A DNA stretch of 59,005 bases, taken from positions 1 through 59,005 of the forward strand of contig CAMGZM010000015.1 in NCBI GenBank assembly GCA_946183145.1, read 5' to 3'. Each line of letters starts with the position of its first letter. Positions within the stretch are counted from its first letter, which is position 1. The stretch comes from an uncultured Fretibacterium sp. Its GTDB lineage: Bacteria; Synergistota; Synergistia; Synergistales; Aminobacteriaceae. Positions 1 to 7,222 of the stretch are shown here, one piece after another. Both the position numbers and the translations under genes were made by a program. Under the pieces are notes generated by a model. The model saw nothing but the letters and a program-made list of their open reading frames with translations, had not been told where the DNA came from and did not search any database.

Positions 1-1
1 A

Positions 2-82
2 ATGAGGAAGAAAGCGTCAAAGCGAATAACTTTTTATAAGTCTTCTGTAACGGTATTTGAAGAATGGATAATGAGAATATGA
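2..82 (+). CDS. 3' end of an upstream phage gene (partial)
   Basis: Frame 2 is open from the window edge and ends with TGA at 80-82. That stop overlaps the ATG at 79-81 in an ATGA arrangement, the coupling used elsewhere in this tail operon. The visible residues are basic (RKKASKR near the start) and too few to identify. Frame 1 stops at 37-39, so it is the less attractive candidate. In this gene order it could be a head-tail joining or tail-completion protein, but nothing visible shows that. Confidence 0.3.
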   Translation: MRKKASKRITFYKSSVTVFEEWIMRI

Positions 83-324
83 CAGAGAGTTTGACAGTGA
101 TATACACAGGACCTACGGTACACAGTTTAGGGCTGAAGCATAATCAGGTATATGATAACGGACTGCCTGAATATCAAGCGGCCATGATAGAGGAATACCC
201 GTTATTGTCAGAATTATTTGCGACAGTAGAGGACTATTCAGAGGGAAAATTCTTGAGCGTGAGGAGTCCTAAATGGGAGTCAGTGTATAAGCTCCTGAAA
301 GAAATTGAGGTGAAGCGTGCATGA
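79..324 (+). CDS. small phage protein upstream of tail sheath
   Basis: A protein of about 81 residues (86 if the ATG at 64 is used) that I do not recognise. The ATG at 79 is preferred because it overlaps the stop of the preceding frame. Its last codons overlap the sheath start at 321 (ATGA), so it is translationally coupled to the sheath gene. It begins with a short beta-rich stretch (LTVIYTGP) and ends in a charged helix (KWESVYKLLKEIEVKRA). Small genes directly before the sheath in P2/Mu-like phages are often tail-completion or joining proteins. That role here is inferred from position only. Confidence 0.6.
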   Translation: MTESLTVIYTGPTVHSLGLKHNQVYDNGLPEYQAAMIEEYPLLSELFATVEDYSEGKFLSVRSPKWESVYKLLKEIEVKRA

Positions 325-1511
325 ATCACGGTATATACATAACCGAGATAGAGACGGGAATAATCGCGCCAAGTGAAGGATACTGCGGGCTTCCTGTAGT
401 TGTGGGGACGTCATCAAAAGGCCCTGAGAATGACCCTGTATTAGTGCACACATACGCCGAAGCAGTCGAGACATTTGGCTTTGTGGATGACTGGTACAAA
501 GACGGAGAATATTGGGCCAGTAACACGATCAGCGAATTTATATACACGCAGTTTGTGTTATACGGGCAGAGTCCAGCGGTGATAATACGAGCGTCAACAG
601 CAACACCATCGGGGATAATCGGAGGCTACAACGCACAGACGGGGAAATACTCGGGGCTTGAGTTAGTGAGTCAGGTGTATCACAGATTCGGGATTGTGCC
701 GGGGATAATATTATGTCCGGGATATTCGCATTATCCAGAAGTAGCCGCCGTTATGCGTGCAAAAGCTGATGCTGTATCAGGCCTCTTCAAATGTATATGT
801 ATGACGGATATAAATTTCGCAAAGTATACGGACGTATCAGCGTGGAAATCACAGCATAATTATTCGGACAAACGTCAAATAGTCTGCTGGCCTAAGGTGA
901 AATTAGGGAGCAAGAAATTTCACTTGTCGACTCATCTATGCGGAGTAACAAATCGAACCGATAACGCGCATAATGATGTGCCGTATAAATCGCCGTCAAA
1001 TGAATCACTTCAGATAGACTCATGCGAGAATGATTCAAAAGAAGAAGTAATGTTGACGCTTGACGAGGCTAATTATCTGAATTCGCAGGGGATTGTTACG
1101 GCGTTGAATTGGGCGGGAGATTGGCGGACATGGGGAAACCGTACGAGCATTTATCCCCGGTCAACCGACGTAAAAGACTGTTTTATCTCCGTACGCAGAA
1201 TGTTTGATTACATAGGCAACACGTTCATAAATACGATGTGGCAGAAGACAGATCAGTCCATGACCGTAAGACTCATACGTGAGACGGTCAACAGCTTCAA
1301 CCTCTATTTGAACGGACTAACAGCGCGCGAAATGATATTAGGCGGCCGTATTGAGTTCCGTGAAGATGAGAATCCTCGTACGAGTATAGCGGCGGGAAAA
1401 CTGACATTTCATATCTATATCACGCCCCCGGTGCCAGCCGAAAGCATCGAGGGAATATTAGAGTATGACGCAGAGAATCTTGACATACTTTATGACGCAG
1501 TGAGGGGTTAA
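321..1511 (+). CDS. contractile tail sheath protein (P2 FI-like)
   Basis: 396 residues, the usual size for a P2-family sheath. It polymerises around the tail tube and contracts to drive the tube through the host envelope. The N-terminus (HGIYITEIETG, then a GLPVVVGTSSKGP stretch) and the C-terminal half match what I know of P2 gpFI. The best landmark is the GDWRTWGNRT segment, which corresponds to the conserved FRFWGNRT region of gpFI. The C-terminal pattern of a short beta segment followed by ITPPVPAE is also typical. The start overlaps the upstream gene by 4 bases. The stop TAA at 1509-1511 shares a TTAA with the stop of the antisense gene at 1508-1729, leaving no room for a terminator between them. 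Confidence 0.93.
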   Translation: MNHGIYITEIETGIIAPSEGYCGLPVVVGTSSKGPENDPVLVHTYAEAVETFGFVDDWYKDGEYWASNTISEFIYTQFVLYGQSPAVIIRASTATPSGIIGGYNAQTGKYSGLELVSQVYHRFGIVPGIILCPGYSHYPEVAAVMRAKADAVSGLFKCICMTDINFAKYTDVSAWKSQHNYSDKRQIVCWPKVKLGSKKFHLSTHLCGVTNRTDNAHNDVPYKSPSNESLQIDSCENDSKEEVMLTLDEANYLNSQGIVTALNWAGDWRTWGNRTSIYPRSTDVKDCFISVRRMFDYIGNTFINTMWQKTDQSMTVRLIRETVNSFNLYLNGLTAREMILGGRIEFREDENPRTSIAAGKLTFHIYITPPVPAESIEGILEYDAENLDILYDAVRG

Positions 1512-1729
1512 GGCTTCATAGTGAGAATGTAGAGGAATATAGCAAGGCCTAATTGCAATCCCGCAAAGAGGAACGCAATCACGCTGATAGTAATTCCCCA
1601 GAAGGAGATTTGACGGTCAACATGTTTTTGAAGATTGTCAATCATTTCTCGGGTATCGTTTATTGCAGTTGTCAAATGGTCGGTGCGTTCGTCTAAAATA
1701 TCTTTGCGGGCGTATTCAGTTTCATTCAT
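1508..1729 (-). CDS. antisense small coiled-coil membrane protein, copy 1
   Basis: 73 residues: a charged N-terminal helix of about 40 residues (heptad-like, TTAINDTREMIDNLQKHV) followed by one C-terminal transmembrane segment (ISVIAFLFAGLQLGLAIFLYIL). The start has a good SD (GGAGG, 10 bases upstream). It is a clear paralogue of the protein at 2531-2725: MNE at the start, TAIN.T in the middle, FLYILT at the end. Size and topology resemble XhlA-type phage haemolysin/holin accessory proteins, but that is analogy. It lies 7 bases behind the 51-residue gene at 1737-1892 and shares its promoter at 1935-1943. It converges on the sheath gene with overlapping stops, so its transcript would run antisense into the sheath gene. 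Confidence 0.75.
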   Translation of the reverse strand: MNETEYARKDILDERTDHLTTAINDTREMIDNLQKHVDRQISFWGITISVIAFLFAGLQLGLAIFLYILTMKP

Positions 1730-1736
1730 GGCCGTA

Positions 1737-1892
1737 TTACCTCCAGAAAAGATAAACAGTAACAGCCCATGCGGTTATCTGCATAGCAACAGCCGCGATT
1801 AAGCACAGCCACATAATATTACGCAGTCTTTTGTTGTCATCATCACTGTATTGATTACGCTTGCGGCTCATAAGTTTTTCATGAATATTCAC
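1737..1892 (-). CDS. antisense 51-residue membrane protein, copy 1
   Basis: A short gene starting at GTG (1890-1892) and ending with TAA (1737-1739). The 51 residues have a hydrophilic, positively charged N-terminus (HEKLMSRKRNQYSDDDNKR) and a single hydrophobic segment (MWLCLIAAVAMQITAWAV). The SD is AAAGGTGTGATTT, identical to that of the gene at 2730-2885, which also encodes exactly 51 residues with the same layout. An extended -10 element lies at 1935-1943. It is transcribed with the coiled-coil protein at 1508-1729 as a two-gene cassette inserted between sheath and tube. Function unknown; superinfection exclusion or lysis control are possibilities for membrane proteins in this setting. 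Confidence 0.7.
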   Translation of the reverse strand: MNIHEKLMSRKRNQYSDDDNKRLRNIMWLCLIAAVAMQITAWAVTVYLFWR

Positions 1893-1934
1893 AGAAATCA
1901 CACCTTTATGTTAGGAGATAAGGGAATGTGAAGA

Positions 1935-1943
1935 ATTATAGCA
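1935..1943 (-). promoter_or_regulatory. extended -10 promoter of antisense cassette 1
   Basis: On the minus strand the sequence reads TGCTATAAT, a perfect extended -10. Transcription would begin near 1928 and give a leader of about 36 bases before the GTG at 1892. No good -35 is visible, as expected for extended -10 promoters. It sits immediately upstream of the SD of the tube gene. Confidence 0.6.
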
Positions 1944-1969
1944 TCACACACTTGAAAGGAGGTGAGAAT

Positions 1970-2494
1970 ATGAGCAATATCGTACCTGAAAAGATGAATA
2001 ATTTTAACGTATACATTGACGGAGAAGAGCAGAACGGAATAGCTGAGGGAAGTTTTCCGGCCATGCAGTTTATGACGAGTGAAGTGCGCGGCGCGGGCAT
2101 TGCAGGAGTAATAGACTCTCCGGGGCTCGGTCATATGCAGTCTATGACGGTTGAATTAACATGGCGAGCAATCACCGACAAATTCATTGAGCTTCTCAAG
2201 CCGGGCGGTCATACCCTGAACATGTTCGCGGAGCATCTGAGCTTTGACGCTGGCAGGGGTGAATATGTCTCACGTTCCGTCAATATCTTCATGAAGGCCG
2301 TAACGAAAGAATACGAATTAGGCCGCTTAGTCGTTAATGATTCAGCCGAGACAAAAACGACTCATGAAGTGTATTACCTGATAATGTTTGTTGACGGCGC
2401 GGAAGTGTTATGCGTCGATAAGTACAACTTCATTTACCGAGTGAAAGGCACGGACTATCTTGCGCAGACACGCAGGGCATTAGGCAAAATGTAG
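1970..2494 (+). CDS. major tail tube protein (P2 FII-like)
   Basis: 174 residues from the ATG at 1970, which follows a strong SD (AAAGGAGGTGAGAAT). An upstream in-frame start at 1928 has no SD. The protein forms the inner tube of the contractile tail. The conserved C-terminal pattern is present: a VDKYNFIYRVKGTDYL segment followed by QTRRALG, matching the IDTINMIEKVNGVD...HRRNIGL end of P2 gpFII. The RGAG motif near residue 40 is also shared. It follows the sheath gene, as in P2, except that about 460 bases of antisense cassette separate them. A GC-rich hairpin follows the stop codon. Confidence 0.92.
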   Translation: MSNIVPEKMNNFNVYIDGEEQNGIAEGSFPAMQFMTSEVRGAGIAGVIDSPGLGHMQSMTVELTWRAITDKFIELLKPGGHTLNMFAEHLSFDAGRGEYVSRSVNIFMKAVTKEYELGRLVVNDSAETKTTHEVYYLIMFVDGAEVLCVDKYNFIYRVKGTDYLAQTRRALGKM

Positions 2495-2501
2495 CGCATT
2501 A

Positions 2502-2527
2502 CCCCCGGTTGTCATGGCCGGGGGATT
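2502..2527 (+). terminator. hairpin after tail tube gene
   Basis: CCCCCGG at 2502-2508 pairs with CCGGGGG at 2518-2524, with a 9-base loop. The following ATTTCGT has only a short T run, so it may be a weak terminator or RNA-stabilising stem. Its loop and right arm contain one copy of the iterated octamer CATGGCCG. Confidence 0.45.
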
Positions 2528-2530
2528 TCG

Positions 2531-2725
2531 TCATTTCGTGAGGATGTACAGCAGGAAGCCGATACCTATCTGCACCATGATGAAGGATACACTGATTATC
2601 GCAATTCCCCATGATACATAGTCTTTGAGGTCATCAATACGCTTGTTTGTGTGGTTGATAGCTGTAGCAACAATATCCGTTTCACGGTCGCACTGTTCTT
2701 TTGTAACGTAATCTTTCTCGTTCAT
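2531..2725 (-). CDS. antisense small coiled-coil membrane protein, copy 2
   Basis: 64 residues, a paralogue of the protein at 1508-1729. It starts MNEKDYVTKEQCDRETD, carries the shared TAIN.T and ID.LKDYV positions, and ends with a transmembrane segment (WGIAIISVSFIMVQIGIGFLLYIL). The linker between coil and membrane segment is shorter than in copy 1. It lies 4 bases behind the 51-residue gene at 2730-2885. The pair is the second occurrence of the same two-gene cassette, this time between tube and tail-assembly chaperone. An SD-like GAGAGGG precedes the ATG. Confidence 0.75.
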   Translation of the reverse strand: MNEKDYVTKEQCDRETDIVATAINHTNKRIDDLKDYVSWGIAIISVSFIMVQIGIGFLLYILTK

Positions 2726-2729
2726 GTTT

Positions 2730-2885
2730 CTACCCTCTCAGGAGCCAGACAGTAAACAGCCCAGCCGCTACCCATGAAGAGATTATCCCGGCCAAGAGAA
2801 GCCAGAATCCGCGTTTAGTATTGCGCCGCCATTCTTCATATGATGACGGTGAATTGATGGTTAATTTTTCACGAATGCTTTTCAT
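2730..2885 (-). CDS. antisense 51-residue membrane protein, copy 2
   Basis: 51 residues from the ATG at 2883-2885. The SD block AAAGGTGTGATTT is identical to that of copy 1 at 1737-1892. Layout: basic N-terminus (KSIREKLTIN...EEWRRNTKRG) then one membrane segment (FWLLLAGIISSWVAAGLFTVWLL). Sequence identity to copy 1 is modest, but length, SD, spacing to the next gene and promoter are all conserved, which argues that both are real. A longer in-frame version starting at 2948 is rejected because it would begin upstream of the predicted transcription start. Confidence 0.7.
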   Translation of the reverse strand: MKSIREKLTINSPSSYEEWRRNTKRGFWLLLAGIISSWVAAGLFTVWLLRG

Positions 2886-2920
2886 CAAGAAATCACACCT
2901 TTGTTTTGTGGGATAAAAAT

Positions 2921-2929
2921 ATTTTAGCA
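2921..2929 (-). promoter_or_regulatory. extended -10 promoter of antisense cassette 2
   Basis: The minus strand reads TGCTAAAAT. Predicted start near 2914 gives a leader of about 29 bases. The surrounding block (GGGAT, then A/T-rich, then TAGCA and GGAGG on the plus strand) is repeated almost exactly at the tape-measure gene, 3624-3650. Confidence 0.55.
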
Positions 2930-2946
2930 CAGGAGGAATTTTACAC

Positions 2947-3255
2947 ATGATTATTACACTTTCACACCCAGTAAATTACAGGGACACGGAACTCACACAG
3001 CTTGAACTTGATTTTGACAGCCTGACGGGAAATGATTTGATTCAGGCAGAAGAGAATCTCAAACGCTCAAAGCCTGATGCGTCATTATGGGGGTCGCTTC
3101 ACACAGCATATATTGCCGCAAAAGCCTCGCATATTCCCGCAGAGATCATACTCACATTGCCGGCAAAAGACTTCATGAATGTGTACACGTCAGCCATAAA
3201 TTTTTTCAGCGCAACGGACTCGGAGGTCTCACGGCGCGAGGGTACAGACGATTAA
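2947..3255 (+). CDS. tail assembly chaperone, short form (P2 E-like)
   Basis: 102 residues, SD GGAGGA 8 bases upstream of the ATG. It is the N-terminal product of a two-frame tail-assembly chaperone gene located between tube and tape measure, the standard place in contractile- and siphophage-tail operons. Visible features are a beta-rich start (ITLSHPVNYRDTELTQLELDF) and a helical middle. Chaperones of this type bind the tape-measure protein before tube assembly. The reading frame contains a slippery T TTT TTC at 3201-3207, just before its end, which feeds ribosomes into the longer form. Confidence 0.85.
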   Translation: MIITLSHPVNYRDTELTQLELDFDSLTGNDLIQAEENLKRSKPDASLWGSLHTAYIAAKASHIPAEIILTLPAKDFMNVYTSAINFFSATDSEVSRREGTDD

Positions 3256-3389
3256 TCATCAGCCTGGCAAGCTGTGAATTGTCGACAAGTATTCTTGACT
3301 GGATGAAGATACCGTTAAAGGAGATAGGGCAATGGTGCGAGGCAGTAGACGAATGGCAGAAGGAAGTAATCAAACGCCTAAAGAAATAA
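2947..3389 (+). CDS. tail assembly chaperone, -1 frameshift form (E+E'-like)
   Basis: A -1 shift on the heptamer T TTT TTC (3201-3207, in phase with the 2947 frame) joins the short form to an overlapping open frame ending at 3389. The product is about 147 residues. After the slip both tRNAs can re-pair with TTT TTT. The extension continues FFQRNGLGGLTARGY and ends in a helical, charged tail (EWQKEVIKRLKK). P2 E/E' and lambda G/GT use the same arrangement at the same place, and a -1 shift is what the frames require. The downstream frame has no convincing SD or start of its own, which supports frameshifting over an independent gene. Confidence 0.8.
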
Positions 3390-3599
3390 GCACACCGCAA
3401 AAATTATCAGGAAAATCACGCCCAAACCCAATAACGCAAAATCACACAGGATATTAACCAGCTCAAAATATGAGGGGTTCAAGTCCTCAGGAGGAACGGA
3501 AAAAGACGGGTCAATATCATTGCGGAGAGTTTCAAGCTCATTGATGATGTTATTGACGGAATGGGCATGTCTTCTTTCAGGTGAAAATATCCGGGACAA
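3378..3599 (-). CDS. antisense small membrane protein, cassette 3
   Basis: 73 residues if translation starts at the TTG at 3597-3599, behind a variant of the shared leader (AAAGGTCTGTGATT). Layout: polar N-terminus (SRIFSPERRHAHSVNNIINELETLRNDIDPSF), a Pro-containing linker, then one strong membrane segment (LCDFALLGLGVIFLIIFAVCLFL) at the very C-terminus. Not visibly homologous to the coiled-coil copies, but same strand, size, location and promoter type. Its end overlaps the frameshifted chaperone frame by 12 bases. The start codon is uncertain. Confidence 0.55.
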   Translation of the reverse strand: MSRIFSPERRHAHSVNNIINELETLRNDIDPSFSVPPEDLNPSYFELVNILCDFALLGLGVIFLIIFAVCLFL

Positions 3600-3634
3600 T
3601 ATAATCACAGACCTTTTTTTTATGGGATGAAAAT

Positions 3635-3643
3635 ATTTTAGCA
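3635..3643 (-). promoter_or_regulatory. extended -10 promoter of antisense cassette 3
   Basis: The minus strand reads TGCTAAAAT, identical to the element at 2921-2929, and lies just upstream of the tape-measure SD. Predicted leader of about 29 bases before the TTG at 3599. Confidence 0.5.
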
Positions 3644-3659
3644 TAAGGAGGTGAGAATT

Positions 3660-6287
3660 ATGGGACAAGTATTAGATTTCATGTTTAAACTTGACGTAGC
3701 AATGACAGGAGGCTTCCCCGGTCAAGTCTCAAAAGCAGCTCAATCATTGCAGAAGTTGCAGGATCAGACTCAGGCATTACAGCAGGCGAGCGGGAAAATT
3801 ACAGCATTCAGCAAACAGCAGGACGCAATCACGAAATCAACATCAAAACTTGAGTCATTGAGGGAGAAATTAACGGCGCAACAATCGGTAATAGCCGGAG
3901 CGCGTGAAAGTGTTTCGTCATTATCACAGCAGTACAAAACAGCGGAGAAGAATCTTGCGGCCATGTCAAAAACTGAGGATAAAGACTCCGCCGCTTACCT
4001 CAAAGCACAGCAGGAAGTACAGAAATTAGGGGAGCAATTCAGCAAGGCAAAAGGTGAACTGAAACAGTTTGAGCAGGTAGAGGGCGAATTATCGCGCAAA
4101 GTGAAAGAGGCTGAAGAGTCATTATCAGGGCAGAAGCAAAAGTTATCCGACATGGAGAGCGGACTCAAATCAGCCGGAATTAACACGAAAAATCTAGCTT
4201 CCGAACATGAGAGATTATCAGCCGTCATAAAACGTTCACAGGATGCAATGACACGCTATAACGCCCTGAAGTCAAAATTATCATGGGGAAATCTCAAAAG
4301 CGAATTCATGAATGTTTATGCCGCTGTCAAACCTCTTCAAGCTCCCGTGAAATTAGCGATGGATTTCGAGTCGGCAATAGCACGAGTACAGGCAGTAGGC
4401 TTCACAGACGGGAAAAATCTTGATGGACTCGAACGGATGAAGGAGCAAGCGTTAGAGTTAGGAGCGGCAACGAAATTTACAGCAGTAGAAGCCGCCCGCG
4501 CACAAGAGAATCTAATCCGTGCAGGTATGACCCCCCAGCAGACTATGAGCGCAATGACCGGGACTCTCAACATGGCCGCCGCTGAAGGCATGAGCATAGA
4601 CGAAGCAAGTGCAATAATCGCAAAAGGACTCGGAGGTATGGGACTCGCCGCTAATCTCGCTCCACGTTACGCCGATGTTTTAGCCTACACATCAAGCAAA
4701 AGCAACACTGATATACGCACAATTTCCGAGGCAATGAGGATCGCCGCTCCTACAGCCGCAGGGCAGAATATACAGCTTGAACAGTTAGCATCATATATCG
4801 GAGCATTGGCGAATAAAGGCTATGAAGGCTCAGACGTAGGAACAGCATTAGCATCATCAATCTCACGGCTTGCACGCAGGCCAAAACAAGCCGCTGACGC
4901 TTTGAGGGAATTGGGCGTAAGTGTCATGACGAAATCCGGCGGACTCGTTCAATTACCCGTCATAATGAAACAGCTTGACGAGAAAATGAAAGGTATGGGC
5001 GAACTTCAGAAGCAGGGCTATTTATCGCGCATTTTCGGCGGTAATTATGACAAAATCATGCTCGCTTTCATGTCCGCTGTTACGTCAGGCGAGCAGGAAA
5101 AATTACAATCAGGCGAGTACACAGAGTCATTCGGCTGGTCAAAAAATCAGGCCGATATAAATCTCAATACATTAGCCGGGCAATTGGACATTCTGCAATC
5201 ATCTTGGGACGGTTTGCGCATAACGATAGGCGATATATTTTCACCAGCTGTACGCAGAGGAGTCGAATTCTTATCGGAAGGACTCTCACGCATCAACAAA
5301 ATCATAAAGGATTATCCCCGCATAATGAAGCCGTTAATATGGCTTGGGACGGGAGTATTATTCACCAAAACTTTATCGGGCATAGGCTCAATAGCAAGCG
5401 CAATCATTCAATTACCATTCGCAAAATTAGCACTGTGGAACGCTCAGAAAGCCGCCCTATCTGCATTACCCGGCGGATTAGGCGCATTATCAGCAGGCGC
5501 AAACGGTCTCGCTAATGGCATGTCATCAGCCGCAAAAGGTGCATCATTATTCGGTATGAGTATCAGTTCTGCATTAGGGACTCTTAGTCTGATTGTTACA
5601 GCGACTCTCTTGATTGTCGACAACTGGAAGGAGATTACTCAATGGGCGGAAAATGCCGGGCGCGCTATTACGTCAATTGATACGGGGAAAATCTCAGCCG
5701 CTAAAGCAGGGACTCTCTCACGTGATGATCCTGATTATGGAGTGTCGGTTATGAATATGACTTACGCACCGGCAGAAATCCCTCAACACGCTAAAGGCGG
5801 CATTATGACTCATCCTCATATCGGGCTTGTTGCTGAAAGAGGCCCTGAAGCTATTATCCCGTTAAGAGACAAATCACGAGGATTATCGGTTCTGAATACG
5901 GCCATGAATATTTTGGGCGTAACATCTCCCGTCAACAATAATTCTCAGTCTCAAAACTCAGTCTCAAGGATTACAGACTCAATTTCACAGCAAAAATTTT
6001 CGGTTGCAGGTACAAATTCACAGCAAAATTTTACGTCTAATGTAACAGATTTCACGGATAAAATTTCAGCTCAAAGGAGGATTTATGACAATGGAAGATA
6101 CATTAATGACAGCAGTATTAGCCGTGTTGACAGTAGCAGCACTTCACAACATATTGCGCCCGTGATTAACATAACGCTGAACAGTCAGGGCGATAACGAC
6201 ATGAGCATAGCACAGAGAATAAAGCAGGCAGTAATTGAGGCCATGAATGAATTATCATCACGGGAGGAGAGATTGAGTTTTGCGTAG
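3660..6287 (+). CDS. tail tape measure protein
   Basis: 875 residues from the ATG at 3660 (SD AAGGAGGTGAGAATT); the in-frame GTG at 3651 lies inside the SD. It sets tail length and occupies the tube lumen. Residues about 20-210 are a long Gln/Lys/Ser-rich coiled coil. A PhageMin_Tail-type domain follows (roughly 235-440; SAIARVQAVGF, then AATKFTAVEAARAQENL and the EGSDVGTALASSISRL region). Hydrophobic segments lie around 560-660. The GGIMTHPHIGLVAERGPEAIIPL motif near 715-740 is typical of tape-measure C-terminal regions. The tail end is Ser/Asn/Gln-rich and low in complexity. It overlaps the gpX gene by 8 bases. Confidence 0.93.
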   Translation: MGQVLDFMFKLDVAMTGGFPGQVSKAAQSLQKLQDQTQALQQASGKITAFSKQQDAITKSTSKLESLREKLTAQQSVIAGARESVSSLSQQYKTAEKNLAAMSKTEDKDSAAYLKAQQEVQKLGEQFSKAKGELKQFEQVEGELSRKVKEAEESLSGQKQKLSDMESGLKSAGINTKNLASEHERLSAVIKRSQDAMTRYNALKSKLSWGNLKSEFMNVYAAVKPLQAPVKLAMDFESAIARVQAVGFTDGKNLDGLERMKEQALELGAATKFTAVEAARAQENLIRAGMTPQQTMSAMTGTLNMAAAEGMSIDEASAIIAKGLGGMGLAANLAPRYADVLAYTSSKSNTDIRTISEAMRIAAPTAAGQNIQLEQLASYIGALANKGYEGSDVGTALASSISRLARRPKQAADALRELGVSVMTKSGGLVQLPVIMKQLDEKMKGMGELQKQGYLSRIFGGNYDKIMLAFMSAVTSGEQEKLQSGEYTESFGWSKNQADINLNTLAGQLDILQSSWDGLRITIGDIFSPAVRRGVEFLSEGLSRINKIIKDYPRIMKPLIWLGTGVLFTKTLSGIGSIASAIIQLPFAKLALWNAQKAALSALPGGLGALSAGANGLANGMSSAAKGASLFGMSISSALGTLSLIVTATLLIVDNWKEITQWAENAGRAITSIDTGKISAAKAGTLSRDDPDYGVSVMNMTYAPAEIPQHAKGGIMTHPHIGLVAERGPEAIIPLRDKSRGLSVLNTAMNILGVTSPVNNNSQSQNSVSRITDSISQQKFSVAGTNSQQNFTSNVTDFTDKISAQRRIYDNGRYINDSSISRVDSSSTSQHIAPVINITLNSQGDNDMSIAQRIKQAVIEAMNELSSREERLSFA

Positions 6288-6483
6288 TTATACGACAATT
6301 CAGGGTGATACTTGGGATATGATAGCGTATAAGTATATGGCTGACGGGGAAAAAGGAGTCTCACGCTTCATCATGCTTAATTCACAGTTTGCTGACGTTG
6401 TGAGATTCTCGGCAGGTTTAACGCTCAATATTCCTGATGATGTTTACGGGACTGTTACAGAAATTCCGCCGTGGAGGAGGTGA
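6280..6483 (+). CDS. tail protein X (P2 gpX-like, LysM-type)
   Basis: 67 residues starting at TTG (6280), about 10 bases after GGGAGGAGAG. The N-terminal half has the LysM/gpX signature (TTIQGDTWDMIAYKYMAD), followed by a loop and the LTLNIPDD segment that corresponds to the AVELPD end of P2 gpX. The protein is a small baseplate or tail-tip component that may contact peptidoglycan. It overlaps the end of the tape-measure gene and ends just before the holin SD. Confidence 0.85.
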   Translation: MRSYTTIQGDTWDMIAYKYMADGEKGVSRFIMLNSQFADVVRFSAGLTLNIPDDVYGTVTEIPPWRR

Positions 6484-6487
6484 GATT

Positions 6488-6832
6488 ATGAGAGATAACG
6501 TTCTTAAGGCTGAAGGCGAATTAGAGACGATGTTAATGGTTGTGTGTATGTCAGTATTTGGAGGGGTAACAAACTTCTTCAAGAATGACGGCCCCCCAAA
6601 GCTCGCTAAGGTTATTGCCGCATTAGTTACGAGTGCTTTTGCGGGACTCTTGAGCTATCAGATTACGATTGCGATGGGGTTTGATATTCACGTTCAATGT
6701 ATTGTAGCGGGGATTGCTGGTTATGGCGGAGGTACTATGTTAGATGAGACGTACCAGAAAATTCACGACTTCATTATGAAAAAAGCGGATGACAATCTCA
6801 ACAGCAACAAGGAAATTCACCCGGAAGATTAA
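6488..6832 (+). CDS. phage holin (LydA-like, three membrane segments)
   Basis: 114 residues from the ATG at 6488, behind a strong SD (GGAGGAGGTGAGATT). Three hydrophobic segments are visible: LMVVCMSVFGGVTNFF, IAALVTSAFAGLLSYQITIAMGF and QCIVAGIAGYGGG, followed by a charged C-terminal tail. Size and topology match the class of three-segment phage holins that permeabilise the inner membrane at lysis. No endolysin gene is next to it in this window, which is unusual. Its TAA shares a TTAA with the stop of the antisense gene at 6829-7183. Confidence 0.7.
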   Translation: MRDNVLKAEGELETMLMVVCMSVFGGVTNFFKNDGPPKLAKVIAALVTSAFAGLLSYQITIAMGFDIHVQCIVAGIAGYGGGTMLDETYQKIHDFIMKKADDNLNSNKEIHPED

Positions 6833-7183
6833 CCCCCCCGCACCGCTAATAGCACCTGTATTCCCGCTATTACTACCGCCGCAAATCCTATCGCCCAGCC
6901 TATGAGGTTATACCGCAATGATTTTATGTCGGCTTTGATTTCGGCCATGTCGGATTTCATATCTTTCACAGTTTCTTTCATGTCCTGAACTGTTACGCGC
7001 AGTTCTTTCACTTCTCCGCGTATTTCCGCTATTTGCGCCTGACATCTTGCCTCGCTCGCCTCTTCTTTGGCCTCTATGCGGGCTATATTCGCTTGTGTCT
7101 CTTCACGGTTGGCGATTATCATTGCTTCCGTGCGCTTCATAAATTCGCTGAACTCGTTGCGTGTTACGTATTCTTCATTCATA
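6829..7183 (-). CDS. antisense coiled-coil membrane protein, cassette 4
   Basis: About 117 residues from the ATG at 7181-7183. The N-terminus (MNEEYVTRNEF) resembles that of copy 2 (MNEKDYVTKEQ). A long heptad-rich coiled coil follows (IARIEAKEEAS through VQDMKETVKDMKSDMAEIKADIKSL in pieces), then one C-terminal transmembrane segment (WAIGFAAVVIAGIQVLLAV). An in-frame extension to 7236 is rejected because the predicted transcription start lies near 7207. It sits between holin and gpD and converges on the holin gene with shared TTAA stops. The topology matches XhlA-like proteins enlarged by extra coil. The SD is weak (AAGAGTGA). Confidence 0.7.
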
Positions 7184-7213
7184 TTTATCACTCTTTCTGA
7201 AAGGGGATGACTT

Positions 7214-7222
7214 ATTATAGCA
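7214..7222 (-). promoter_or_regulatory. extended -10 promoter of antisense cassette 4
   Basis: The minus strand reads TGCTATAAT, identical to the element of cassette 1. It overlaps the presumed start codon of gpD on the plus strand. Confidence 0.6.

Noticed and set aside
3087-3255. Start of the second chaperone frame as an independent gene
   Set aside because: No SD at 3087; the upstream part of the frame is low-quality sequence, and the slippery heptamer explains expression better.
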